In this document: positions 46,966 through 60,177 of the stretch, piece by piece
How the letters are laid out: every line of letters begins with the position of its first letter
Numbering within the stretch: the first letter of the stretch is position 1
From: Rhyzopertha dominica
Taxonomy: Eukaryota > Arthropoda > Insecta > Coleoptera > Bostrichidae
Direction: 5' to 3'
DNA: 64,000 bases
Assembly: GCA_025024175.1 (NCBI GenBank)
Contig: QCXZ01000064.1
Coordinates: 8,246,001 to 8,310,000 of the forward strand
Made by a program: the position numbers and the translations under genes
The notes under the pieces: model-generated
Told to the model about the DNA's origin: nothing
Databases searched by the model: none
Seen by the model: only the letters and a program-made list of their open reading frames with translations

Positions 46966-47200
46966 TTTATATGTGATACACTTAATTGTAAGAAAAGTTC
47001 AAAGTTATGTAGAGTTTAGCACATGTTGCACAATGAGGATGTTTTCGTCGACCAAGTAAATCAAATGTGAGACACGGTTTCTTTCTAGTTACTTGAACGG
47101 TCGTCGAAAACATCTGAGTCGTCAAAGTAGCAACTGCAATGTTCCTTTCAGTGTAGCAGGGTTTTGTAATCTTAAATAAACATTTATATATTTAGTTTCT
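46966..47200 (+). terminator. 3' UTR with poly(A) signal
   Basis: AATAAA at 47175-47180, about 210 bases after the stop codon, is the first canonical signal and would end the transcript near 47195-47200. Confidence 0.6.
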
Positions 47201-48960
47201 ATTTATTCACATTGTCTATAAACCCGCCAGGACTAACTTTGTGCTTGTGCTTTAACTTTTTTGAATAGCTGTTTGCACCATCTGGAAATTATTGATCGTT
47301 ATTTTTTTATTGTTCAGTTTTCTCGAAAACTACAACACAAGGACTTAACAGTACTGATGGGTAGTTCTCAGTAAGTCCCGAAATTTGGTCTTAATAAATA
47401 CATTTAAAATATTGAATGAATTAGTAATTATTTTTTGTGAATTTCATAGTACTTATATAACTAAATTTCAGTGATATAGTGGCCTCACTAATAAATGAGC
47501 ATTAAGAGAACGATATTCAAAAATTTAGCAATTGTTGAACCTTCAACAATGTTTTTTACATAAAATCTTGTTTTGGTTTTAAAAATATTTTTTCTTCATT
47601 ATTTTTTGTATTAATGTGAATCACAAAGCAATGTTAATGTGGTAGATATAATTACTGCATTTTCTTGATGGAACTAATACCAAAGATATGTTTTGGATAA
47701 AACTGTTTTAGCGATGTTTCTTCCATTAAACTAAAAAATACTTAATTCTTCAGAGTTAAAATTGCAGTTTGGCAATAGTATATGACATATGACATAGTGT
47801 TGCAAACTGTGCCGCTTTNGTGTTAATCTGCACAGAATGCCAGAATGGTAATTTATGCACAAAAAAAAACTTAATTTAAGTGGGCTATGACAGATAATGA
47901 TATCCTAGGGGGGTGACATGCCCATGGTTTTATACTGAACGGGGTGTATATGTATGTTATCGCCTCCGTATTATTGTTATGAACAAATAATGAATAATTG
48001 AAAATGCTAGGTAGATTTCAAAATGTCAGACGAAGAATACACACCTAATTTTCTTGCGACATATATATTTAAATGGGAATTTGCGTTTTTTGGTGCTTTT
48101 AGCGACATTTTTGGCGTCTACGTACACGGGTACACGGAACAAGGATTACCTAAAGTCAGTACAATTAAGCCAAGCTGACCCTTTCAAATAATCTCTTATA
48201 ATTCGTAATTTCCTGAGTACAAATCGAAATGAGGGAATGACGGCGAGGAAATGATCAAATAAAACATAAACAAAACAAAGATTTGTTTACCTGCCCAAAA
48301 AGCAATTGACGTAGTTACTTTTCTTCTTTCCAGCATGCGAAATTCGAAAAAAAACATTGTTTTTTAATCAATTAGCAATATGTACAATTAATGGTATTTG
48401 GAACATTGTTAATTTAAAGAAAAAAAGTATCAAAATTTGGAGCTTAAGACATAGCGAGGGAATGATTTTCAAAACGTTAAATATTTTTATTTTTTTATGT
48501 ACGCATACAGTTCAGAAGTAATAACACACTTGTACCCACAATAATGTACTTTGAAAAGGGAATGATAGTTAGCCTTATATGTTAGTTAAAACTAAAAGAA
48601 CCCGTATTTCGAATTCTTCTAAGAACTACCTTTATACTAATACATGCTTTAGCCCTGTAATTAAGCTACAACAAAAAACATAGAGTAAGTGAAGATCAAG
48701 AACAACAAGAAAAAAATACAAAGGGAACTGCATTTCTTATAAGTTGAATGGTTTCGAAAGTGAAGAATTAGACTTAGACAAATAAGTACAAACATAAACG
48801 CTGTTTATATAACGGATCAAATGTTGAAATTAAGTTAATAAACAGCATAGCACAGAAATGTGCCGATAATTCACCAAATATTTGTAAACACCGTCATCAG
48901 CAATCGATGATTATGACACTAAACTGATGAATTGATTAAACACAAACATCTTTTATTTTT
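47201..48960. other. Intergenic AT-rich sequence
   Basis: No recognised gene, RNA or element between the poly(A) site and the Penelope fragment at 48965. Confidence 0.35.
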
Positions 48961-48964
48961 TTAT

Positions 48965-49230
48965 TCAGATACCACATGCCACGTTCAGGAAGGCGTCACA
49001 TATATTTTAAAATCTTCAAATTGCCTGACATCGAGCGAGGAAAGTATCTACTGTTAAAGTATAATGAACCCAGGAGCTCTAATTCTATATGCGCTACCAA
49101 GAATTTAAAAATGCAATGCCTTTGAGACTACTCAGTTCTTACTTTCTGTTAACACGATCAATTGAATGCATGAAGCATTCTGTAGGTTTCGCGAATGAAG
49201 TAAAGGAATTATCAGTAATCAAATAACACT
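48965..49230 (+). pseudogene. Penelope-like reverse transcriptase fragment
   Basis: CHVQEGVTYILKSSNCLTSS, EESIYC and then IMNPGALILYALPRI align with LQKDVTSILKSSEHLISNEE and IMNPRAPILY of the minus-strand copy at about 45650. The following ALPRI-K-NA and, one frame over, NAMPLRLLSSYFLLTRSIEC give the 'YGLPKIHK..PLRPIVS' block deleted from that copy. Stop codons and a frameshift break it. Confidence 0.7.
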
Positions 49231-49750
49231 TATAATTATAATTTGTTATTAAATCAGTATTGTTTGTTGGCTCAACAACGCACACTTTCTGTAATAATTA
49301 CTTAGTACATATTTATAACAGATAACAGATAAATTACACCCCCAATAATTTTTGCTGTGTCAATAAAACTATTTTGTCCAACAAACGAAATTGTTATTTG
49401 GGCCAACAGTAGTGATAACACGAATACTTTGTTGTGCGCAGTTTTTTTGTATACCCTGAAAAAAAACCCGTTTTAATTGTTCTAAAAAGTGAGGAAAAAG
49501 TAATAAAAATGCAAACATTAGTTGCATTAATCCAAATGAAATACAAGAATGAAGATATGAAATACAGCACGCTTTACAAGAACAATGGCGTTGGTTCTAG
49601 AAAATCTACTTAGGATTAAAATATAAACATAAATAGAACATAAAGAAATAAATCTTGAAAAAGGTGGAAGTAATCCACTGAAACGTGGCTAAAATAGAGA
49701 TATGAATATCAAATATTTGGAGAAATACCAGCAGAATAAAATAATATATA

Positions 49751-50400
49751 TACAGGGTGTCCTCGAAATACACTGGCAACGTTTGGCAGATGATAGAAAA
49801 CGCAATTTAAAAAAAATACGAAAACGCTTTGGTTTTGATGTTGAAATTGAATTAAAGAATATGATTTTTGAAATTCAATTTCAACACAACACAACAGCGT
49901 TTTCGGAAATTCTTTTATTCGATAAAAGTTTTTAAAATTGCATTTTCTATCACTTTTCAAGAGTTGTCAGTATCAATAGCATTTTTGTGATTTCACAAAA
50001 TGGCGGTGTAGTTTTTCAATAAAAAATAATATTTTTAAAGAACGAATGTCGTTTTAGGGCAACCTTAAAAGAGATTGATTAGAGATTACAAAACTGTATT
50101 AGTTTTGTCTAAAAATCAACAGACCTAAAAGTTCTATTAAAGAGGAGGGGTGTGCATTACCCCAGCGCACGTCACTGGTGCTTTAGAAACCCCCTGATTA
50201 CTTTTTTTTTGCAACTTATACCGTTATGATTCCCACTTTTGATATCGATATCTTTTATAGTTCAGGAATAGTCTTAAAAAACCATTTTTTTTAAATTCAA
50301 TTTTAATACTCTGTATATCAAAAACCAAGCGTTTGCAGAATTTTTTTATTCGAAAAAGTTTTTAAAATTAATTTTCTAATGGTTTATTTGAGTTATTTAC
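49751..50400. repeat. MITE-like remnant with CAGGGTGTCC end and internal direct repeats
   Basis: CAGGGTGTCCTCGAAATACA starts at about 49754 after TATATA. The segment 49890-49945 (CGTTTTCGGAAATTCTTTTATTCG) reappears in diverged form at about 50325-50375 (GCGTTTGCAGAATTTTTTTATTCG). This suggests two partly overlapping copies of one end. A possible matching terminus, ACTCTGTATATC, lies near 50310. Confidence 0.4.
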
Positions 50401-50409
50401 ACATTTTTT

Positions 50410-53400
50410 CGGTCCTGCTGAACAAATCCAGAAATATATCTGACCTACGACAACCTGTGATACCTATATATCATTTCGCATGCGACACAGGCATGTAGAG
50501 CATCACTTTCGGTTAGCGATTACTATCAGTATACATAGAGGAAGTGTGATATTTCTAAGCTCTTGTGGTCAAACTATGCTTTTATTTACCGTTTCTAATA
50601 TATTCAATAGCTACATGAAATTGCAAAATCTATGAATCTTTTCTTTGACTTATTCTATAAACCCACAGCCTTTACCGTTGATTGATATATTCAAGAATAC
50701 GTCAATCAACGGTTTTACATTTCACAATTTTTTTTAAATTTTACTCTAGTAAGTGTTGAAAAGCTCTTAGATGATATTATGTAGCTAATAAATTTTTAGT
50801 TATAATTTTTAAATATACTTACATACCTATTTACGGTTTAATAAAACAAACTTATAATGAAATGATGGTTCTCTGGCATCTGGTGCAAATACCTTGAATT
50901 TATGTAATCAGCAATACATATCTCATTTTATAGCGACTGGGGTACTATTTGTGTTAACGGTGGTGACTGTAGGTTATAAAAATATAATTTAATACAGTAA
51001 TTGTTAATTATTTTTTAATGCAATTCTTTTATGCAATACTCACATGTATATAACAGCGGTTTACATAGGGGAGCTACAAGGTTCCTTTTTTAATGTAAAG
51101 TAATTCGCAATACAAACCGTAAAGCAAAAACTCAACGACTTCCCCTTCAATCACATGTAAAGTGTCGGTAACAGTCTCAAGGCAGGCTTTTTAAATCATT
51201 CTCTTCAGGGCTGCTTATTTATTAAAACGAATAGCGAAACTGAAGTACATCGGGTGTCCAAAAACTATAGATAAAACTGAAACAGAGTAGTCCACATATA
51301 GCATTGCCTACGTTTTAAGGGTTACAGTATTTTTTTTAATTTCTGAAAATGAACGCTATGTACTTGTAAGGCCAATATTATTTCCATGATTTGTTCTATG
51401 ATTAGTACTTCAGGGTATAATGGTTATTCAACTACTGATATATAACATATTTTTAAATCCTTTTCGTCGGTAAAGAAAAGTAGGTTGAGCCAAAACCCTC
51501 AGATATTAGGGTCCACCCACCAAGACTACCTGCATTTATTGCGCTCACTTAGTTTGGGGGCAATACAACGGAGAATTTCTTGTTTGGGCACGATTTGTAT
51601 CCTGCCGTTTAAAGACCAGGCAGACTGAGCTTGTATAACTGAGATGTCCTACTATTTTCTAATAAAACGGTTTCTGTGGGGACGTGAGGTTAAAGGTCAT
51701 ATTGAGATGACGACAGACTAAAAGGCGTGAAAGAATCAACCTGTATTTGAAATGTTACTAGTATTGCATAGATTATAACTAAAAATTGATATATAATATG
51801 CTCAAAGGTATGAGGCAATGTGGAACTGATTTCAGTTATAATCTTATAATTATCCAAATTCTTGCACAGAAATACAGGTACGATAATTATACAAATTATT
51901 ACATATTTGATATATACATATCGAAAAATTGACAATGTAAATAGCCTACTGTTTACCAAGATATTGTTGAATTACCGTTGAATGTTATTATACTGTGTGT
52001 TCTCCTGTTCCTTAATATTTATTTGGTGTACACATAAAATCTGGTTATATCATTCAATTTTTTGTCTCTACCGCCTGAGCTAGATTTTTTCAGGACTGCA
52101 GAAATTGTAAGGTTATTATAAAGTTAGCCTTAGCGTCAAAACAAAAGATGGTTAGAAATGGCAAGTTCAGTTTGCATAAAAAAAAGTAAGGCAATAATGT
52201 CGGAGCTGCAACGAACAACACTGACAAGGGTAATTTCAACTCATTCAAAATTACTCAAAAGTGGCGAGAGTTCAAGAAAAGTTCTGGAGAATTATGTTAT
52301 AATTTTATCGCCCTCTCGAGTAGTATTCGATAGATTATTTTTTGCTTTTTATAATATGCAGTTTCCTTAATTTTACTATTGATTTCGTCCATTGTCGATG
52401 TGCTAAATCTATTCTTCTAAATTACACGCAGAACGATTTCCACATAGAGATTGCTCGACATGAAAATATGTGAACAAATCAAATGCTCGTTAAACTATTT
52501 TTATAAAAAGTGTATGGTACTAGGAATAATCGTTCCACGCATTCCCAGAGAAATTGTGGTATATCTAAAATTTATTTATTATATAGGTACTATTGAAAAA
52601 GTCAATCGTCTTATTTGTTTAGATATTACCGCCATTTTTAAATAGACTTAGAACAATACCTGCATAATGTAGCTGTATGATCGCTAATTTTTATTATGTC
52701 ATCTATATTGTAAAATTAAAATCCAAAATTTGCATTCTTATGCAATTTGACGATACTTTTCCTACTTTAGTTTAGTGTCTAGGAATACTTGGTGAAACAT
52801 CACAAAATTGAGTACAATGCAATAAAATGCTTATTTTCAATCAATGCGGGAATTTTTCAGGTTGAACAGTTTATTTGCATCTTGGGATAGGGTGAAAGAC
52901 AATTTATGACAGGTAACCGGGTGCAATTAGGGGCGGATACCTGTAGGGGGCGAAAACATTAAAATTGTTGAAACTTATTCTGGATCTAGCGCCTATGATT
53001 TTTAGATACAAATTCCATTTTGCGTACAGAGCTTCTTATACTTGTTATCTGAATAGGCACGTNACCATTTTCCCAAATTTTGCTTTAAAACTGAAATATT
53101 GATGCGTAAAAATTGTTATAAAATAAAAGTCACTTTTTCTGGCTTGCAAAGACAGAATTAAAATTTTGCGTTGTAGAGGATTGTTTGTAATACAACATAC
53201 TAAAAAATGAAGGCAATCAGGCGGAAAAAGACTAAGCTGAACGCCTAGAAGTTTTATATGTAAATGGCATGGGCAGTACACGGCTACCCAACACCCTTAA
53301 GAGTAAATCTCATATGACATCCGAAGAAATGTATCTAGAAAAAAGTAAGTAAAACAAATGTATCCCATTATTTTAACAATTTATATATTTTATGCTGTCT

Positions 53401-54885
53401 GAATGTACCGACACATATCTTCTGCCAATTGTCATATACTGTACTGAAGGTTGCGGATAAAGTCATATCCACGAAATTGATGGATTTATAAAGATTCTGC
53501 AATAATTCCTTTCAAAAGGTAAGTAATAACAATAATTTGCTTGTACGAAGCTAAACAACAAACTTTAATATACACAACTACGTCCATCCACAGCCTACAT
53601 TATAGATATGTTTACAGTAATAATAATAACCTAACTGAATTTAACCTTTATCTCAAGCTAAAAACGTCTTTTAGTTCATCACAATATAATTTAACACGAT
53701 TACTGTAGTCACAACCTTGCAACTACGATACAAAACCTAAAAGTTATATGAAATCCTACCATTCCACAGCTCCGAAATCTGATTTTTCTCCGATCTTAAA
53801 GTCAATTATCCCACAAAACACTACAACATATGTTGAAAATACAAAGTCCCGCGCGTTTTTTTATATTAAAGTACATCAAACAATTCGACAATCGACAAAT
53901 GACAAGTATCTGTCAAAGCAATATTTCTATTCATTTTCCTGAGAAGCGGCAAACTGATTTAATAGATAATTTCCCTAAGCGCCTGGATGCATGAATTATT
54001 TATACAAACCCTGGATTACATTACATTCAGTAAAACACTCAAGCTCTTAAACGCAATCTTCAAAGTTTGTGATGGCTAATTTCAATAATGTCACAAATAC
54101 ACATTGCCACAGTTTTATTAGAGAATATGAAAAGATCACTGGTCAAAGCACTCTACATCTTTATTGATGTTTCCCACAGCCAAGTTGATATTTGATAAAG
54201 ATGTACAACAACTCAAAACACTGATGTTTTCGATATTAATTTAAATCAATGCACATCACGATTATGGATGTTTGTCACAGAACTTTTATGTTCTGAATGT
54301 GTTTATATATTCACGCTTTAAACTCCAACTGCCTTATTAATTGTTTGCAGTAATTACAGAATTACTCAATGGCAGTGTTTGTTATTAGGTACTTTTTTAT
54401 AAGCCTTTGTTTTCAGTGCCATTTCTCGAATGCATATCATATTTTGTAGTGAGTAATTGTCAAACCCAAGATTAAAATTTCTGTAATTTTCACGCTGCGT
54501 AACAATGTAATTATTACATACGCACGTTTTGTTAAACAAATTAATTTTGTTTTTTTGCAGACGTACTTTTTCACACGCGTTGGCGAATGAATTATTTGCG
54601 GGAACGTATTTTTCCACGGTGCAAATGACCAAATAAGTAATACTTTACAATTACTATTTCTACTTATTAAATCGGTGGATAAATAGTTATAAATTATAAC
54701 GCAATAGGCCTGGAGTATTCTACAAATAAAGTATGATTCCTTGTAGTACGATTGACAATACTTGTTAATTATTGTGTCAAGACAAAATGCAATCGGCATT
54801 GATGGTACTCATGGAGGTCACCGTATCTTTTCATAGCAATACTGTATTCGATCCCTTCTTTGTTACCTCATGTCACTTCAGTGAC
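50410..54885. other. Intergenic sequence, no gene recognised
   Basis: AT-rich with scattered short frames of no family. A small hairpin lies at 50674-50713 (ACCGTTGATTGA / TCAATCAACGGT, 16-base loop). The phrase CGGGTGTCCAAAAACTATAG at about 51250 resembles a MITE end without a partner. Confidence 0.35.
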
Positions 54886-54893
54886 TGTGTATA

Positions 54894-55360
54894 CAGGGTG
54901 TTCAAGCTAACAGTCTACAATAGCTAATTTTTTTATTTGAAATCGTAGAATAGTGGTTTAAATGGGAAAGTTTCTTGATTTTTCGAGAAGGATTTGATGG
55001 TGTTTACAAAAAAACATTCTACAATTTCAAATAAAAAAGTTAGCTATTGTAGACTGTTTCGTGAACACAAATCATATTACCTGAAATATCTCAAAAACAA
55101 ATGACTGTAGGGTAGTCGTACCTTAGTACTTTTTTGCTTAATTCGACGCCCTTATCGAATGCGCTATAAAAGGTGGGGTTGTTATATTTAAAATAACAAA
55201 CTTGTAGTAAATATCTTCGGCAGATGATATTCAACTGTTTTTTTTTGTAAACACCATTAAATTATTCTCGAAAATTGAAGAAACTTTCCCATTTAAACTC
55301 CTATGCTACGATTTCAAATAAAAANGTTAGCTAGTGTAGACTGTTAGNGTGAACACCCTG
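54894..55360. mobile_element. MITE of 467 bp with long inverted repeats
   Basis: Ends CAGGGTGTTCAAGCTAACAG (54894) and the complement finishing at 55360, flanked by TA on both sides. The arms remain complementary for about 125 bases (AGTTTCTTGATTTTTCGAGA near 54970 pairs with TCTCGAAAATTGAAGAAACT near 55272). An internal inverted copy of the end motif (AGTTAGCTATTGTAGACTGT near 55031) is also present. No coding sequence. Confidence 0.85.
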
Positions 55361-55364
55361 TATA

Positions 55365-56280
55365 TTGTATGCTTATGGGCATAGCTGTAGTACGACAGCA
55401 GTTTGCTACTAAAACTATACCCATAGGAATTAGCAATTATAAAAAGTTAAATTAGCATCCAAATACGTTTCGCACTTTAACTACTTAATGGTCTATTATT
55501 GTCTAAAATTGGAGGAACGTGGCAAAATTTATTAAAAGAAGAAGGTTAAACGAGCTATAATAATTTATTAAAATTAAATTAGTTATTAATCTTATTAAAG
55601 GGGCAGCGATTACTCCATACAAATGCGCCAAAAACTTAATTAATAAAATGAATACACAAAAGAGAAATCTTGATTGAGTATCTTTTACCAATCGTGATGT
55701 GCCCCATATTGATGTGTATGATAAAAGCATAATACGCTTTTAAAAATTAGTTAATTAAAAATTATTTTTTTTGCAAAAAATGGTAGTAAAATACCATACT
55801 TAAAAAATAAGGTTTTAGAAAGGCCTATCTTTGGCTCAAATTGAATTTGATGTGTTTAGGTATGACAATAGGTGACTGGCTTAAACCCAGATATAATGAT
55901 TTATCAAAGTTCGACAATTTATACATTAAAATACATATAATAATATAAGGCCTGCATCGCGCGACTAAATAACATTACGTATTTGACACAGCAAGCTTTT
56001 GTGAATACTCTTATTACACATTGTTTCGATATTATGACTTGCAATCACGAAGAATATTTAAGAATGATGAAAACATACAAACTCATTCTTGAACACTATT
56101 TTAGAAAATCACTGATGAGTGCATCATTGACCCACCCGTTAGTTAAGTTAAATAAGTACATGGTAAATGAGTGAAATTTTGAGCTAAAATGAATATGACA
56201 AGGATATATTACATATATACAAAGTAAATTTATTCCGTTGTTTTTTTTCGCTGAGCTTTTGCAATGGACTCAAACGCTCA
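55365..56280. other. Intergenic, nothing recognised
   Basis: AT-rich; the short open frames at 55503-55730 and 55983-56174 show no family features. Confidence 0.35.
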
Positions 56281-56282
56281 TT

Positions 56283-56505
56283 GGCCAGGTAGCAATGTAT
56301 GTCTGTATACTTACCGACCATACCAAGTTAAATCGTAATTTCATAAAACCATCACTAGATGACTCATTGTGCATTTTAATCAAATGAATGAATAAGCCAT
56401 CGGCAATGCAGGTGTCTGTGCTTACAGACCGTATCAACTTATGGCGTAGTTCGTAAAACCACCGTTAGATGACTCATTACAGGTTTTCACAAAATGATTC
56501 TCAAA
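56283..56505. repeat. Diverged tandem duplication of about 112 bp
   Basis: Unit 56283-56393 and unit 56396-56505 share, in order, GCAATG, GTCTGT.CTTAC, GACC.TA.CAA, TCATAAAACCA / TCGTAAAACCA, TAGATGACTCATT and AAATGA. They are diverged but collinear. Confidence 0.6.
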
Positions 56506-56639
56506 GTGCGGCTCAGACGTATCCACGTCAAAAGAAACTTAGAAATATATATGTAATACAAAGTAAATCTACATAGAGCTTAACAAAAGCAGGCACCCAG
56601 TCACTAAAAAAGAGAAGGACAGTAATTGCCTAAGTGTTA

Positions 56640-57350
56640 AAGAATTAAATCTATATTTCACTAATACATGCAAGAACTTTCTATTCTATTCTATTCTATT
56701 CTAATCTATTCTATTCTATACGAAAAAAGCGCATAATATTCCAAAGAATTAAACTATAATTGGACACGTTCGATGGCGCTGCATGACACAACTCTTGAAA
56801 ACATTGAAGAAACATTGAGAATGAAATCCAACAATTTACATCTTTCCCGTCTACTAAACTACTTAAAGTGGATAGAAGTTTGAGTGTATCGGCCTTAGAT
56901 AAGATACCGACATTATTAGAAGTGGTTGAATAAATTCCGGAAACTTTTAAAGGAAACGGGCAGTAAAAATACCTTGCTTATATTTACATAAGAGGCTTGA
57001 CTTTAGACAAAGTAAATTATTAGGGAATTAAAGAGAGGTAGGGAGAGAAACCAAAAATTAAGGCGGACAGCGGACAAATTATGGCTTACACAAACCCAAA
57101 AATAAAACGTATATCATGGATTACCCCTTAGGGCTAATACGATTAATGAACGAATGAATAAAACAAATCAAGGTCTAGTCTCCAGTCTAGTTCATTTTTG
57201 GATCACTTAACTCACCCAGAATGGATCAATTCATCATCTTCAATACAATTAATGTTTATATCAATGATAAGGTAAATATGGATAAAGCTTGTATCTTTGC
57301 AGATGAGACAACTTTTACAAAAATATCCAATAAAGAGAAAACTCAATAAA
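56640..57350 (+). pseudogene. Very decayed non-LTR reverse transcriptase
   Basis: Weak blocks in order. KELNLYFTNTCKN (about 56638) resembles the 'NEYFVNV' linker. The clear part is INVYINDKVNMDKACIFADE followed by TTFTKIS (57248-57330), the RT catalytic block with FADE in place of FADD. Between them are stops in all frames and an (ATTCT)n microsatellite at about 56676-56719. Confidence 0.45.
56676..56719. repeat. (ATTCT)n microsatellite
   Basis: About eight pentamer copies with one substitution. Confidence 0.9.
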
Positions 57351-59700
57351 TTCAATGTCTTCTTCCGATGCATCAAAATACATCTTCTGGTCTAAAACTC
57401 ATACACACAACCAGACTTCTTCTAAGAACAACTTTAAACAAGTACAACGCGAGAAGTAGAGTAAATATTATTATTCCAAGTAAAATCTCTTTTAGTAAAC
57501 ACAGCTTTGTATTCCATTTTGGAATGACCATTAAACGCAATGTGTATTGTACTTCAAACTGTTCTATATAACAGAATATGTTTACCGGTTTTAATACATT
57601 TTTATTGGTAATAAACAAATGCAGTAGCTATTCCTGCTTGCTTATAACATGTGTAAGGAACAACCTTGCTAATTAGTCTCTTCTTTCGTAAATTTTATTT
57701 CCAGTAATAAAACTGTCTAGTCAACTATACCTTGAAATGTTGTTAAATCAAGTAATTGAAGTAGTATATTATATGACAAGGAATACCTACCTACACAGTA
57801 GCAAGATTAGCTATTACGTTCATCGTTCAAAAGGAATTTTTAACCTGCGGGATATGTGACAAATAATCAATATTTTGCATATTTTCCTTAAACCTAGCCA
57901 AAGTAAATAATTTTTAACTTTATCTTTGAAACGTCTACTTACATTCTTTTTAAAATGTTCCTTTAATTAAAGAACAAAAAACCTATTGGAATAGGTATTT
58001 GAGACAGAATTATTCCAAAAAATTTATTGAATGATTCAATTTATTTACCGTTGTGTTTGTAGCGTAATGTAAAAAATTTTACACGATAATCATTTAGATT
58101 GTGGATTTAACTATATGACAATAACCTCCATAAATACTTTTTTTGTATTCGCTATACACGACTATAGTAATAAAAACGAACATGTCAATAACAAACATTT
58201 ATTACAAGCTGCGTTACTAACAAAAATAGTTGTTTTTAACGCATATTAATCATTTAATCTGCGTGCATAGAATTAATGCAATATGTGACAATTTGTTAAC
58301 GTTTCTTACAGCTGTTTGTTAAAGAAACTGTGTTTCATTATCAAATCTCTTGTTGAAAACTTATCAGAATATTTTTATTAATCTTATCTCTAGATGTTAG
58401 GAAAGTACCGCCAAAGTTTATTCGGTGTTTCGTTATGCATTCGATGTAAGTCACTTGCGCAAAACTCTTAATTGGTTTAGATACCTAATTGCCAAACTAT
58501 TGAAGAGTTGCCACAAGGATGTCTAATAATGCCGAACCAGTACACCAGATAGTACAGCTACAACTCAGCAAATCGAATGCTGAAAATATAACTGCAGTAA
58601 CATTTCTTAAATAAACTGCAAATTATTAAATTACTTCTGAAGAAACAGCAATGGAATGAGCGAACGAAGCTACAGCTACAGCTCTACGAAATGGTACCAT
58701 AGGGAATTGAAATTAAGAAAAGAAGAAGGTGCACACTACAAAGAATCAGTAAGACTCTCTTAACAAAATCGAAGAACTTGATTACGTAAAATGATTAATG
58801 ATTAATATAGGGTCTGTAGGGTATACGCTCCTTTAGAATTGGCATTCGATTTCTTATGTGCGACATGTATTTCCTTACTGCTCAATTATAGCAAAAGAGC
58901 GTAATAATAATTTGTTTCATATTGCAATAATTGTAAGTGGCTAAGGTCAAGGTAGGTATAATCAAACAGAACTTTCTTTCCAAATTCCTAAGTCGCATAA
59001 TTTATTAATATCATATTAATGTTTATCTATGATGTATTATTCTCCTTGCAAGTGTATAGTTAGCAAGAGAAGCTTTATCCCCACCACTGCATAAATTGCA
59101 TCCCTTTTCATTCATTGTTCTTCAAAAGTTACACGCCGACTATCTTCCTCGTAAGGTACACTTTTGCTCAAGAGTTCGAAGGAACTCATAATTTGAACAG
59201 ATGACGTAATTTTTGGTTGATAGTAATTTTTTTCGACGACTCAAATTTTTTACTATGCAGAAACAAGAAAACAAAGTACAGTTTTGAATATACGATGGAG
59301 ATCTGGAGATAGATGGATGGTGCTGCACCAGCGCTAAGCAGTGGAGACGTTCATATACGAGTAGAAGCGATACTTAGTTGTATGTGAAACTAGGACCATC
59401 TTTATGCAATGCCAGAGCTGTAGATTTGTCCCCATTAGATTTTTAGTTGTTAATCAAAGTCTTGGCTTATTACTTTGCTCTTTCGAACACCAAGGATATG
59501 AGGTAAAAAAATGTATTGAGCTTTGGACGCATATGAGAGAAAAAGCGGAGTAATAGAATGCAAAGGCAAATTAAAATGGAGCGCATGTGTGATATTGACT
59601 TTTTATTATACAAATGTGTTATTGTTTGCAAATCTAAAAGTATTCTTTAAAATTGCAATCCAGAACCTTAATCGATTTTCACAAAAATTATCACCATTTT
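57351..59700. other. Intergenic, no feature supported
   Basis: AT-rich; no recognised coding or repeat structure. Confidence 0.35.
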
Positions 59701-59719
59701 CTTCTTTTTCTAACTTAAC

Positions 59720-60140
59720 ATCGGTACTGGTGCTAGTTGACTTTTCTAAAGCATTCGACATAATAAACCATTTTGTGTCTTGATCATAACGCTGTTGATA
59801 TGATGATGTCAAATTTGTCCGGCAGAAGGCAACGCGTAACTTGTAGGGAGAAAATATCTTCATGGCTCTGTAGTTTCTGGTGTGAATCAAGGTAGCCTTC
59901 TTGGACCTTTACTTTATACTGTGTAGACATTTTCATTTAACTTTGCCCTGTATTACTGCAAATATAATATTTTTGCTGATGATACACAGTTATATTATTC
60001 ATTTGCACCTTCTGATACATGACACGCAAATTTAATCTTAAAGTCAGATTTGGAGAGATTCTGTAATACAATAAAAGTACATTCTTTAAAAATTAATCCC
60101 AATAAGTCATCTATTATTGTGGTTTTATTTGTCATATTCT
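59720..60140 (+). pseudogene. Non-LTR reverse transcriptase relic
   Basis: LVLVDFSKAFDIINH (about 59728-59772) is the first catalytic block. After frame changes come SGRRQRVTCREKISSW (about 59818), a 'GV.QGSLLGPLLY' block near 59880-59920, and NIFADDTQLYYSFAPSDT (about 59964-60018) with the catalytic aspartates. It ends with ILKSDLERFCNTIKVHSLKI and NPNKS. Sequence style differs from the LINE at 14345, so it is another family. Confidence 0.8.
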
Positions 60141-60177
60141 AACATTATGTGTTTAGTTTTCAGTTGTAAAATTCTTG

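Noticed and set aside
52158..52370. 70-codon frame with a polar, possibly gag-like N-terminus
   Set aside because: No zinc knuckle, protease or neighbouring pol was found.
1271..55348. Single N bases (for example 1271, 1533, 7953, 9030, 19523, 29671, 43344, 47819, 55325) as possible modified or special sites
   Set aside because: They are assembly ambiguities, many within repeats, and carry no biological signal by themselves.
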